Shown piece by piece: positions 7,949-14,634 of a stretch of DNA of 23,070 nucleotides; the first letter of the stretch is position 1, and each line of letters begins with the position of its first letter. A model generated the notes under the pieces. The model saw only the letters and a program-made list of their open reading frames with translations, was not told the DNA's origin and made no database searches. Made by a program: the position numbers and the translations under genes. The DNA is taken from NCBI GenBank assembly GCA_023412975.1, contig JAEZRB010000036.1, positions 1 to 23,070 on the forward strand, given 5' to 3'. This DNA is from Bacteroidota bacterium (GTDB lineage: Bacteria; Bacteroidota; Bacteroidia; Chitinophagales; Chitinophagaceae).

Positions 7949-8536
7949 GTGTTTCGTGCAAGGGACGGGCGCCACTATTTACTACATCTTATCAAATATG
8001 AGAACCAGGGAAAAGCAGCATCCTATTGGCTGCTAAACTTTGACTGGAAAGAAATCACTGTAAACGAGCCCCGTAACCTGGATACATCTACTGCCAGGAA
8101 TACACAGGGTCAACTAACAGGTTCATGGGGATATTTCGGAGACAAATCACTGCCCGGAGTGTTTATCTTCAACGAAGACGGTTCATTTGTACACTATAGT
8201 GCTGTAAGAAAAAATTATTTAAAAGAAGGCAGCATGTATGCAATGGAAACAATTTACAAAGGACGTTATCAAACAGATGGAAATAACATCTGGTTCAGCA
8301 ATGTTTCTATCGCCAGATTAGATCGGTCAAAGGACAATACTAACCGCAACCGTATTGGCGACAGGGAACATGCAAAAAATGTGATAAAAAGTACAGGCAG
8401 TTTTAGCTCCTGGACATTGGAACCATTGCAGTTTAGTTTAGTTGAGCCAGGTGTGCTGCGTATTGCCTCAAAAGAGAGCCAGGATGAAATACGTACAAAA
8501 TTCAGGGCCGATTGGGAAACTTACGACGATTGGTAA
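7949..8536 (+). CDS. C-terminal part of the interrupted lipoprotein gene
   Basis: This 195-codon stretch lies in the same frame as the preceding fragment, separated by the TAA at 7931-7933. The only nearby start is a GTG at 7949, which falls inside what looks like a continuous strand (RYYVFRARDGRHY). Translation from it would give a protein with no export signal, unlike every neighbour. The sequence is rich in beta-strand patterns (GSWGYFGDK, GVFIFNEDGSFVHY, GRYQTDGNNIWFSNV), loosely like a small lipocalin-like or beta-barrel domain; I do not assign a family. It is best treated as the second half of a pseudogene, though the lack of further lesions suggests the stop is recent. Confidence 0.65.
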   Translation: MFRARDGRHYLLHLIKYENQGKAASYWLLNFDWKEITVNEPRNLDTSTARNTQGQLTGSWGYFGDKSLPGVFIFNEDGSFVHYSAVRKNYLKEGSMYAMETIYKGRYQTDGNNIWFSNVSIARLDRSKDNTNRNRIGDREHAKNVIKSTGSFSSWTLEPLQFSLVEPGVLRIASKESQDEIRTKFRADWETYDDW

Positions 8537-8556
8537 ATTATCAAAACGTTAAGCGA

Positions 8557-8754
8557 GTGAAAACTTTAACCCTCCTATTCCTGCTTCTGTTTGGAGGTAT
8601 GACTACTTCCGCACAAAACCTTACTGGGGCAGATCGTAAGAAATTAGAAGAAAACCTGAAAGAACCCAGGGAACAAATGAAGAATGCAAACACGGATGAG
8701 AAGAAAGTCCTGGAAGCTTTTAGTGTACCGGGCATGATCAAAAACCACGAATAG
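8557..8754 (+). CDS. Short secreted ORF of unknown function, probable gene remnant
   Basis: From a GTG at 8557 the ORF gives 65 residues. A good signal peptide (about 1-19, ending TTSAQ) is followed by a short, highly charged helical stretch (TGADRKKLEENLKEPREQMK) and a stop. An in-frame ATG upstream at 8512 would overlap the preceding gene and bury the signal peptide, so I prefer the GTG. The frame continues after the stop codon (8752-8754) into sequence resembling the C-terminus of the secreted family on both sides (see 8755-8842). It may be a genuine small exported protein, or the surviving 5' end of a gene that has lost its middle. Confidence in expression is low. Confidence 0.45.
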   Translation: MKTLTLLFLLLFGGMTTSAQNLTGADRKKLEENLKEPREQMKNANTDEKKVLEAFSVPGMIKNHE

Positions 8755-8842
8755 AAGCTCTTCGTCGAAAAGGATTTCGGGAAAACGCTACGCCGAATCA
8801 TGGAGAATAATATTGATTTTTTAAAAACCTTTTAGTAAACAA
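8755..8842 (+). pseudogene. Degraded 3' end of a third copy of the 6566/8843 secreted family
   Basis: Read in the frame of the preceding short ORF, this stretch encodes FGKTLRRIMENNIDFLKTF followed by stops. It closely matches the last helix of the protein encoded at 6566 (RKVVDKNIDYFKSLLVNK) and resembles that of the one at 8843 (MKKVIEDNIDKFISL). The final LVNK of the first paralogue is also recoverable: GTAAACAAATGA follows at 8835, but one base out of frame, consistent with loss of one T in the T-run. That reconstructed TGA stop would overlap the ATG of the next gene. I read this as the tail of a largely deleted paralogue. Confidence 0.7.
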
Positions 8843-9949
8843 ATGAGAACTTTTATCCTCTTACTAGTCATTTTATCAGCAAATGTCGTTGCTGCGCAGC
8901 AAACGATCGCTAGAGGTTGCGACCCCGAGAAAATTACAACTGCTCCTGGTAGCTGGATCACCTACGTTGATAAGAATACCCGCGGTCTAACTCCGGCAGA
9001 GTTGGCAGCAGAGCGGAAAATAATTGCTTCCATACACCAGGTATTCAAGGATAATTATACACCCATTGGTGTTACCGCCAGCCATAGTGCCAATTACGAT
9101 ATCAACAATTCTGAAGTTGATACCCGGCACCCCAATCGCTTCGGGCATCCTTATTATTACCTGCTGATGAATTTTCCTAACTATTGTAAAAATGGAAAGT
9201 TTCAAAAAGAAGACCATTCGAATGCCACCCTGACCATCAATATCAATACAGCTCCTTATTATGATACGATAGCAATCTTAGACAGGGATGGCGAAGTAAA
9301 CAGCAATGCACATATCGGATACCACACGCTTGGCAGGGATTATTTTCCAAATGGCAAATGGCCCGACCTCTCGAATGGATGGTATGCCTATGGAGGTCCT
9401 GATGCCCAATTTACATCTAATTATTCCTGGTGGATTACAGGAAAAGGAAAGGAACTGCCTTTTCACTATGTAACCCGAAAAGAACTTTTAATGAAACAAA
9501 TAGCTGTACAACAGGCTTATATCAATAGTGCTAAAAGAATAAGAGACAATAAAGAAACACAGAATGTTTATAAACAATCCAACCAGTTGGATTATTTCCT
9601 TAATGCACAAAACAAACTTATAGAAATACTGGAAAAAACAAAGGCAGCATACCAGGAAGATTTAGGAAAGAAAGATGAATGGCTGAATGAATGGGCTATT
9701 ATAAAAAGTCAGTTTAAAGACGGGATCACCCGCTTTGTTTTTGTTTCACTCAAGGACCAGGAGTGTATGGTGCCTGTAAAACCCAACCCGGGGTATTATA
9801 ACAGGAATCACTCCAAATCGGTCCCACAGTTTATGACCATCAGTTTGCGGGTAAGTGAAGGCGAAAACCATTCCGTCCGGGCTATGAAAAAGGTGATAGA
9901 AGATAATATTGACAAATTCATAAGCCTGGTGGACAATGCAGGTAAATAA
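8843..9949 (+). CDS. Secreted protein of unrecognised family, paralogue of the gene at 6566
   Basis: The 368-residue product has a signal peptide (about 1-19, ending VAAQQ). The mature part shares with the protein at 6566 the same blocks in the same order: CDPE...PGSW, PDLSNG, LPFHYVTRKEL, PNPGYYN, PQF and a C-terminal amphipathic helix. It differs by a longer central helical insert (about 220-270, with NSAKRIRDNKETQN and EILEKTKAAYQED). It is rich in aromatic residues around the conserved blocks. No catalytic motif recognised. The ATG overlaps the reconstructed stop of the degraded copy just upstream, indicating that the copies arose by tandem duplication. It appears to be the last gene of the block. 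Confidence 0.85.
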   Translation: MRTFILLLVILSANVVAAQQTIARGCDPEKITTAPGSWITYVDKNTRGLTPAELAAERKIIASIHQVFKDNYTPIGVTASHSANYDINNSEVDTRHPNRFGHPYYYLLMNFPNYCKNGKFQKEDHSNATLTININTAPYYDTIAILDRDGEVNSNAHIGYHTLGRDYFPNGKWPDLSNGWYAYGGPDAQFTSNYSWWITGKGKELPFHYVTRKELLMKQIAVQQAYINSAKRIRDNKETQNVYKQSNQLDYFLNAQNKLIEILEKTKAAYQEDLGKKDEWLNEWAIIKSQFKDGITRFVFVSLKDQECMVPVKPNPGYYNRNHSKSVPQFMTISLRVSEGENHSVRAMKKVIEDNIDKFISLVDNAGK

Positions 9950-10055
9950 GCCAAAACAATCTTGAAATAAATCAACGACTCTCATCGAAATGAATGAATA
10001 CCAAACGACAACGGATCTATAACTAGCGGTAGACTTTACAAACTTTCAATATCTT

Positions 10056-10083
10056 CGGTCAGGTATTACTCTTGTATTGACCG
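10056..10083. other. Small inverted repeat between two plus-strand genes
   Basis: CGGTCA (10056-10061) and TGACCG (10078-10083) form a perfect 6 bp inverted repeat around a 16 nt spacer. It lies in the 174 bp gap ahead of the lipoprotein gene at 10124. No T-tract follows immediately, so an operator-like site is as plausible as a terminator. With only six paired bases it could be chance. Confidence 0.25.
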
Positions 10084-10123
10084 CTTCCCTTTTTCGGGGA
10101 ATAATCGGAAACCAAAATATTTC

Positions 10124-10930
10124 ATGAACAAATACCCGATCTATATTACATATTTGTTTCTTTTATACTCCTGCTCCTCCAGCCATAACATACATTTTCC
10201 TACCCGTAGTTCCTCTACCCCGGGTTCAGTTTTTTATTCAAACGCTGCTGGATATACTTGGCTGCAACGGGACAGTGCGGTGCTGGAAGCATTTTACCAG
10301 GGAAATATTCCCTCCTTTTTAAAAAAGTTTGTCCCCATACATACCTCTATCACAGACAGTGCGACAGGAAAAACGATTAAAGCCACCTATTATGTTAGCC
10401 CCGACTACTTAAGCATTGGCACGAATGATGACTGGGCCCGTGTTTGTATCACACCCATGGCGGCACAAAAAATCGCCGACTCTTTGAATTGTTTTTTGTC
10501 CACACCTAAGATAGCAGATGATATTTACAAGTCGGCCAGCGTGAAGTTGGCGCCTGTGCCCATGTACGCGTTTCGCGACAGCACCCCTACCATGTGGCAT
10601 CATCACCTTATCATTGAAGGACAACGCAGGCAACGCAAAGGCCTGATTGCAGGTATTAAAAAAGATGTAGTCTTAAGCGAGAAGGTCACCTCACATAGCC
10701 GGCCAAATCGTGTGGCAATTTATGGCTGGCATAAGCCGGATGGCTCACCTATACAACCTGTGTATGCGGGCCATGTAAACTGGTATGTGGATTACAGCCA
10801 TGGCATACGACTGGTGTATTCATATATTAAAGTAGATGGCAAACGCATGCATTATACAGAAGTCCTCGCAGATCCTGTTTTAAAAAAACTGATCTGTAAC
10901 GAAGAACACTGTACTTTTTACCGGTACTGA
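10124..10930 (+). CDS. Conserved-looking lipoprotein of unknown function
   Basis: The 268-residue product starts with a short lipoprotein signal, lipobox LYSC with C17 as the lipidated residue, followed by a Ser-rich linker. The mature domain is dense in His, Trp, Tyr and Asp. It includes DDWARVCITPMAAQKIADSL, an HHH near the middle (WHHHLIIEGQ), GIKKDVVLSEKV, and YGWHKPDGSPIQPV leading to GHVNWYVDYSHGIRLV. The histidines and aspartates would suit a metal site or a hydrolase, but I cannot name a family and do not assign an activity. It is flanked by gaps of 174 and 173 bp, so it is probably transcribed alone. Confidence 0.8.
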   Translation: MNKYPIYITYLFLLYSCSSSHNIHFPTRSSSTPGSVFYSNAAGYTWLQRDSAVLEAFYQGNIPSFLKKFVPIHTSITDSATGKTIKATYYVSPDYLSIGTNDDWARVCITPMAAQKIADSLNCFLSTPKIADDIYKSASVKLAPVPMYAFRDSTPTMWHHHLIIEGQRRQRKGLIAGIKKDVVLSEKVTSHSRPNRVAIYGWHKPDGSPIQPVYAGHVNWYVDYSHGIRLVYSYIKVDGKRMHYTEVLADPVLKKLICNEEHCTFYRY

Positions 10931-11103
10931 TAACACCACTGACAGTTTGAGTTCGTAAAAATAAGACACAGGGATTGAGTAATTACCCTTAGTTTACAGG
11001 GTGGACTCTTAGAAACTAGCTCACAGAAGTTTTTTAATTAGTCATAAAAGATTAATTTAATATAGCGAAACCATTAAACCTTGTATCTTTTTCTATACAG
11101 CTT

Positions 11104-12375
11104 ATGTTTTCGAAACTTTCTCCCTCTTTAAGGCTTGCTTTATATTATTTTTTATTCAGCGCCGCCTGGATATTGCTGAGCGGCCGTGTAGCTGAGTGGA
11201 TGGCCCGCGGCAGAGCTGATAACCTGCGTATAATCGAAGATTTCAAGGGTTTATTCTTTGTGATGATCTCGTCCATTTTTATTTTTTCTATCAGCCGCGG
11301 CATTTACAGGAAACTCATGAATTCCCTGCGCTTCAATAAGGAAATGCTCGTGAAATACCAAGGAGTCATGAACGCAACCCAGGAAGGCATTTATGAATAC
11401 GACCTCAAAACGACCAATATCAGATTAAGTGAGAATATCAGGAATCTGCTGGGTGAAAAAGATACGCTCATAAACGACGGACTCAACTACTGGAAAGAAC
11501 GTATTCACACCGGGGACCGTGACAGGATACTGTCTGAAATAAAAGCGCTTCACAAGACAGGAGCACATTCCTGGCAGGGTGAATATCGTTTTTTGACAGG
11601 CAAAAAGGGATACAAAGAGCTCTCGCACCGAATATTTATACTGCGGGATAAGGATCAGCCTTATACTATCATTGGTGCCGTTCAGGATATAACGCCACAA
11701 AAACAATTGCAACGAGAATACCTTGCACAGCAGTTGCAAAATAAAACGGAGATAACCCGGAATATCATAAGGGCTGAAGAACGTGAACGTGACCGATGGG
11801 CCCAGGAATTACATGACAATATCGCCCAGATGTTGGGAGTAGTCAGGCTTTACGTGAGTATGATCCGTTCCCAACCTGAAAAGCGAGAAGAAATGATCCA
11901 GAAAACGACGGATCTGGTAGAACAATCTATCACCGAAATAAGGCAGCTTTCCGCTAACCTGAAACCACCCGTTTTTGAAGAAGAAGAAGGACTGAAGTCT
12001 GCCATTGAAAGCCTGCTTGCAAATATCGGGAGGGTAAAGCCTTTGAATTTTTCACTGAATGTAGATGATGAACTAAGCAACCGTTATCTGAATAATGATC
12101 AGAAACTGATGATCTATCGTATCATCCAGGAACAATTGAATAATATCGTGAAATATGCCAATGCCAGCAAAGTGTCCATCCGGATAGACATCGATCCGCC
12201 TACTGCTGTGGTTAAGATCACCGACAATGGTATCGGCTTCGAACCCGATAAACTGGTTACCGGTATAGGCCTCAAAAACATCAGGAGCCGTTTAAACATG
12301 TTTAATGGCCAGCTTGAAATCGATTCAGCACCCGGTAAAGGCTGTGAACTACGATCAGCATTCCAACTGAATTGA
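11104..12375 (+). CDS. Membrane-bound PAS-domain sensor histidine kinase (HisKA_3 type), orphan
   Basis: The 423-residue kinase has two N-terminal membrane segments (about 10-27 and 48-67) with a short loop between them. A PAS domain follows at about 83-200, from VMNATQEGIYEYD to IIGAVQDIT. The dimerisation domain has H237 in QELHDNIAQ. The HATPase_c domain carries an N box (QEQLNNIVKYANA, about 345-357), a G1 box (TDNGIGFEPD) and GIGLKNIRSRL with a closing GKG. All kinase motifs look intact. Kinases of this type normally phosphorylate NarL-type regulators, but none is adjacent. The partner may be the regulator at 661-1275 or one outside the window. The sensing input is probably cytoplasmic through PAS, since the external loop is small. 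Confidence 0.93.
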   Translation: MFSKLSPSLRLALYYFLFSAAWILLSGRVAEWMARGRADNLRIIEDFKGLFFVMISSIFIFSISRGIYRKLMNSLRFNKEMLVKYQGVMNATQEGIYEYDLKTTNIRLSENIRNLLGEKDTLINDGLNYWKERIHTGDRDRILSEIKALHKTGAHSWQGEYRFLTGKKGYKELSHRIFILRDKDQPYTIIGAVQDITPQKQLQREYLAQQLQNKTEITRNIIRAEERERDRWAQELHDNIAQMLGVVRLYVSMIRSQPEKREEMIQKTTDLVEQSITEIRQLSANLKPPVFEEEEGLKSAIESLLANIGRVKPLNFSLNVDDELSNRYLNNDQKLMIYRIIQEQLNNIVKYANASKVSIRIDIDPPTAVVKITDNGIGFEPDKLVTGIGLKNIRSRLNMFNGQLEIDSAPGKGCELRSAFQLN

Positions 12376-12396
12376 GTGCTGTTATTGAACCCCACC

Positions 12397-12450
12397 ACTC
12401 ACGACTCACGACTCACCACTCACCACTCACTATTCACCTCACCACTCACT
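12397..12450. repeat. Degenerate heptamer tandem repeat (ACTCACN) at a convergent junction
   Basis: Five consecutive 7 bp copies run from 12397 to 12431: ACTCACG twice, ACTCACC twice and ACTCACT. A degenerate copy, a 5 bp fragment and one more ACTCACT follow, reaching 12450. The array fills most of the 73 bp between the orphan kinase (plus) and the TolC-family gene (minus), and its last bases overlap the TolC stop codon. It has no hairpin potential, so it is not an obvious terminator. It looks like a slippage-generated microsatellite. Confidence 0.85.
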
Positions 12451-13867
12451 ACCACAACTGCTTACCCTGATAGTAATCCAGAATCTTTGTTCTCAGCACA
12501 TAATCATATTTGGCAATAATAAGGTTAGTATTAGCCCGGTCGAGATTATTCTTTGCCGTGAGGTAGTCAATCGAATTTCCAACACCCGAATCAAAACGGA
12601 TACCTGCAGCCCTGAAGGATTCTTCAAACGCTTCTACCTGCGAAACAATCGTTTTATAGCGCTCTGCAGCGGTGTTCATATTGACGTAGGCCTGGTCGAT
12701 GGCCTGGCTCAACTGGGTCTTAGTCGTTTTTACCAAAAGCTCCGTGTTCTTGAAATTGATCCTGGCCTGCCTGATCCTATTGCGCTGCTGGAGCGAGTTG
12801 AAGATCGGAATGTTGAGGTTGAAGCCAAACGAAGTATAGAGGTTATTATTCAACTGGTCATTGTAATTAATTTTGCTCACGTTGAAATTGTCCTGTTTGT
12901 AAACGACTGGCACCTGCGTCCCGTTGACCATGACGTAGTCCTCGGAAGTCCTGTCAGTGGTATTGATATACTTGCTCTGCATGGCAACGCTGGAGTAATT
13001 GGTAAAGGCGTTACCGTTGAAAGTAAGTCTCGGGAAAAGTTGTCCTCTTGCTACTTTTATCGCACGGGCAGCGCTTAGCTGCCTGTATTCAGCAGCTTTT
13101 ACCATGGCTAGTTCCTGAAGAGCGGTTTCATAAATTTTATCAGGAGTATCTTCATACCTGGCCGCGAACGATTCAGGTTCGATCTTTTCTAATACAACAT
13201 TTTTATCATACGGAACATTCATCAACCCTGCAAGCCTGATCCTGGCCGACTCCAGCGCATTTTGGATCGTGATGATCGACAGTTGATCACTTGCAAATTG
13301 CCCCCTCAGATCAGAAAGGTCAGAGGGCCTGATCGCACCTTCCCTGTTAAGCACCTCTAGTCTTTTCACCTGTTCGCCAGATAGCGTGGCCTGGCTCTTC
13401 GCCTGTTCCAGTTGATCTGCACTACTCAATACTTCCAGATAAGCCAGGATAATATTAATGGTCAGGTTGTCTTTTTCCTGCTGCCAATCCATTTTAGAGG
13501 CCTGGTAGGCATATGAATTTTGCTTGATTGAATTCTGAATAGCTAGGCCGTTAAATAATACCACGCCGCTACCCACGCTATAATTTGACGAGTTGAACGA
13601 TTGTGTAACCGGCGAATTGGTAAAGGGATCAATACTACGTCCCTGGTTAAAACTATGCCCCGCCCCGGCATTTAGGTCCGGTAGCATGTTGAGCTTCGAC
13701 TGCTTCCAGTTTGCTTCATCCCGCTCGGCCTGCAGCTGACGCTGTTGGACGTCAAAATTGTTGGAGATACCAGTTTCCACACATTCCCTTAACGTCATGG
13801 TCTTCTGCGACAATACCTGCAGTGAAAACATAACCATGACAAACACTAATAAATTTTTCTTCTTCAT
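12449..13867 (-). CDS. TolC-family outer-membrane efflux protein
   Basis: The 472-residue product has a signal peptide (about 1-20, ending VLSQ). Two successive OEP repeats follow, with long heptad-like helices (for example about 140-200 and 370-420) and beta-strand stretches rich in Ser, Asn and Gly (YSVGSGVVLFNG, LYTSFGFNLNIPIFN). This is the usual TolC arrangement and length. TolC proteins form trimeric outer-membrane channels that accept substrate from an inner-membrane pump. It lies 44 bp downstream of the ATPase gene and is the last gene of the minus-strand export locus. The MacA/HlyD-type adaptor normally linking such a channel to a MacB-like pump is absent from the window. Confidence 0.93.
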   Translation of the reverse strand: MKKKNLLVFVMVMFSLQVLSQKTMTLRECVETGISNNFDVQQRQLQAERDEANWKQSKLNMLPDLNAGAGHSFNQGRSIDPFTNSPVTQSFNSSNYSVGSGVVLFNGLAIQNSIKQNSYAYQASKMDWQQEKDNLTINIILAYLEVLSSADQLEQAKSQATLSGEQVKRLEVLNREGAIRPSDLSDLRGQFASDQLSIITIQNALESARIRLAGLMNVPYDKNVVLEKIEPESFAARYEDTPDKIYETALQELAMVKAAEYRQLSAARAIKVARGQLFPRLTFNGNAFTNYSSVAMQSKYINTTDRTSEDYVMVNGTQVPVVYKQDNFNVSKINYNDQLNNNLYTSFGFNLNIPIFNSLQQRNRIRQARINFKNTELLVKTTKTQLSQAIDQAYVNMNTAAERYKTIVSQVEAFEESFRAAGIRFDSGVGNSIDYLTAKNNLDRANTNLIIAKYDYVLRTKILDYYQGKQLW

Positions 13868-13911
13868 TGTTTCATTCTTATTTGATGACCAGCTTAAACA
13901 TGCCGGGCATA

Positions 13912-14592
13912 TTATTCAGTGACCTCCACTCTTTTTTCGATCATCCCGTCGAGCAGGTGGATAATTCTTTTACCGTACGATGCATTCTTTTCGGAGTGGG
14001 TAACCTGAATGATGGTAACACCTTCGTTATTCAGCTGGCGAAACAAATCCATGATCTCCTCACCCTGCTTTGAGTTAAGATTACCTGTAGGCTCATCTGC
14101 CAGTAATAATTTTGGCTTCGCGATCAATGCCCGGGCAATTCCTACGAGCTGTTGCTGGCCGCCGGAAAGCTGGGTAGGGAATAAATCTTTCTTACCGACT
14201 ATATTAAACCTGTCGAGCATGTCGGCTACCAGCGCCTTACGCTCCGATCCTTTTATATTCTGGTAGATCAGCGGCGTCTCGATGTTTTCATAAACCGTCA
14301 ATTCATCAATAAGATGGTATGCCTGGAATACAAAGCCGATATACTGCTTGTATAAGCCAGATCGTTGCTTTTCCTTTAGTTTGTGAACCGACTCATGCAG
14401 GAAGTTGTATTCGCCTTCATTAAACTCATCGAGCATCCCGATCACATTCAACAGGGTTGACTTGCCTGAACCTGAAGGACCCATGATTGAGAGGAACTCC
14501 CCTTCATTTACGGTAAGATTGATATCCTTTAATATAAATGTGCGGTTATTACCTGTATTCACCCACTTATAAATATGTTTCAATTCCAGCAT
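13912..14592 (-). CDS. LolD/MacB-type ABC transporter ATP-binding protein
   Basis: This 226-residue ATPase has every catalytic motif intact: Walker A GPSGSGKST (38-46), Q-loop Q90, signature LSGGQQQ (142-148), Walker B LLLADEP with D166 and E167, D-loop nearby, and H199 in the switch (VTHSEK). Length and motif style fit the MacB/LolD/FtsE class, which couples ATP hydrolysis to FtsX-type permeases without passing substrate through the membrane. It sits 42 bp downstream of the permease at 14635 and upstream of TolC. It is the only ATPase in the window, so it may serve all the neighbouring permeases. Substrate unknown: drug, peptide, lipid and lipoprotein export are all possible for the class. 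Confidence 0.95.
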   Translation of the reverse strand: MLELKHIYKWVNTGNNRTFILKDINLTVNEGEFLSIMGPSGSGKSTLLNVIGMLDEFNEGEYNFLHESVHKLKEKQRSGLYKQYIGFVFQAYHLIDELTVYENIETPLIYQNIKGSERKALVADMLDRFNIVGKKDLFPTQLSGGQQQLVGIARALIAKPKLLLADEPTGNLNSKQGEEIMDLFRQLNNEGVTIIQVTHSEKNASYGKRIIHLLDGMIEKRVEVTE

Positions 14593-14634
14593 GATAGTAT
14601 TTGTTTGTCTTTTTGGTTAATGCCATTTTATCGT

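Noticed and set aside
10985..11002. ACCCT/AGGGT stem-loop after the lipoprotein gene as a terminator
   Set aside because: Only a 5 bp stem and no following T-tract; likely chance.
11041..11103. Bacteroidota promoter ahead of the orphan kinase (TATCTTTT as a -7 box)
   Set aside because: The -7 box matches 7 of 8 positions, but no TTG element lies at the expected distance.
13868..13911. A tiny minus-strand reading frame (MPGMFKLVIK) between the ATPase and TolC genes
   Set aside because: Ten codons with no start context; it might be the leftover end of a lost gene such as an adaptor, but there is nothing to support that.
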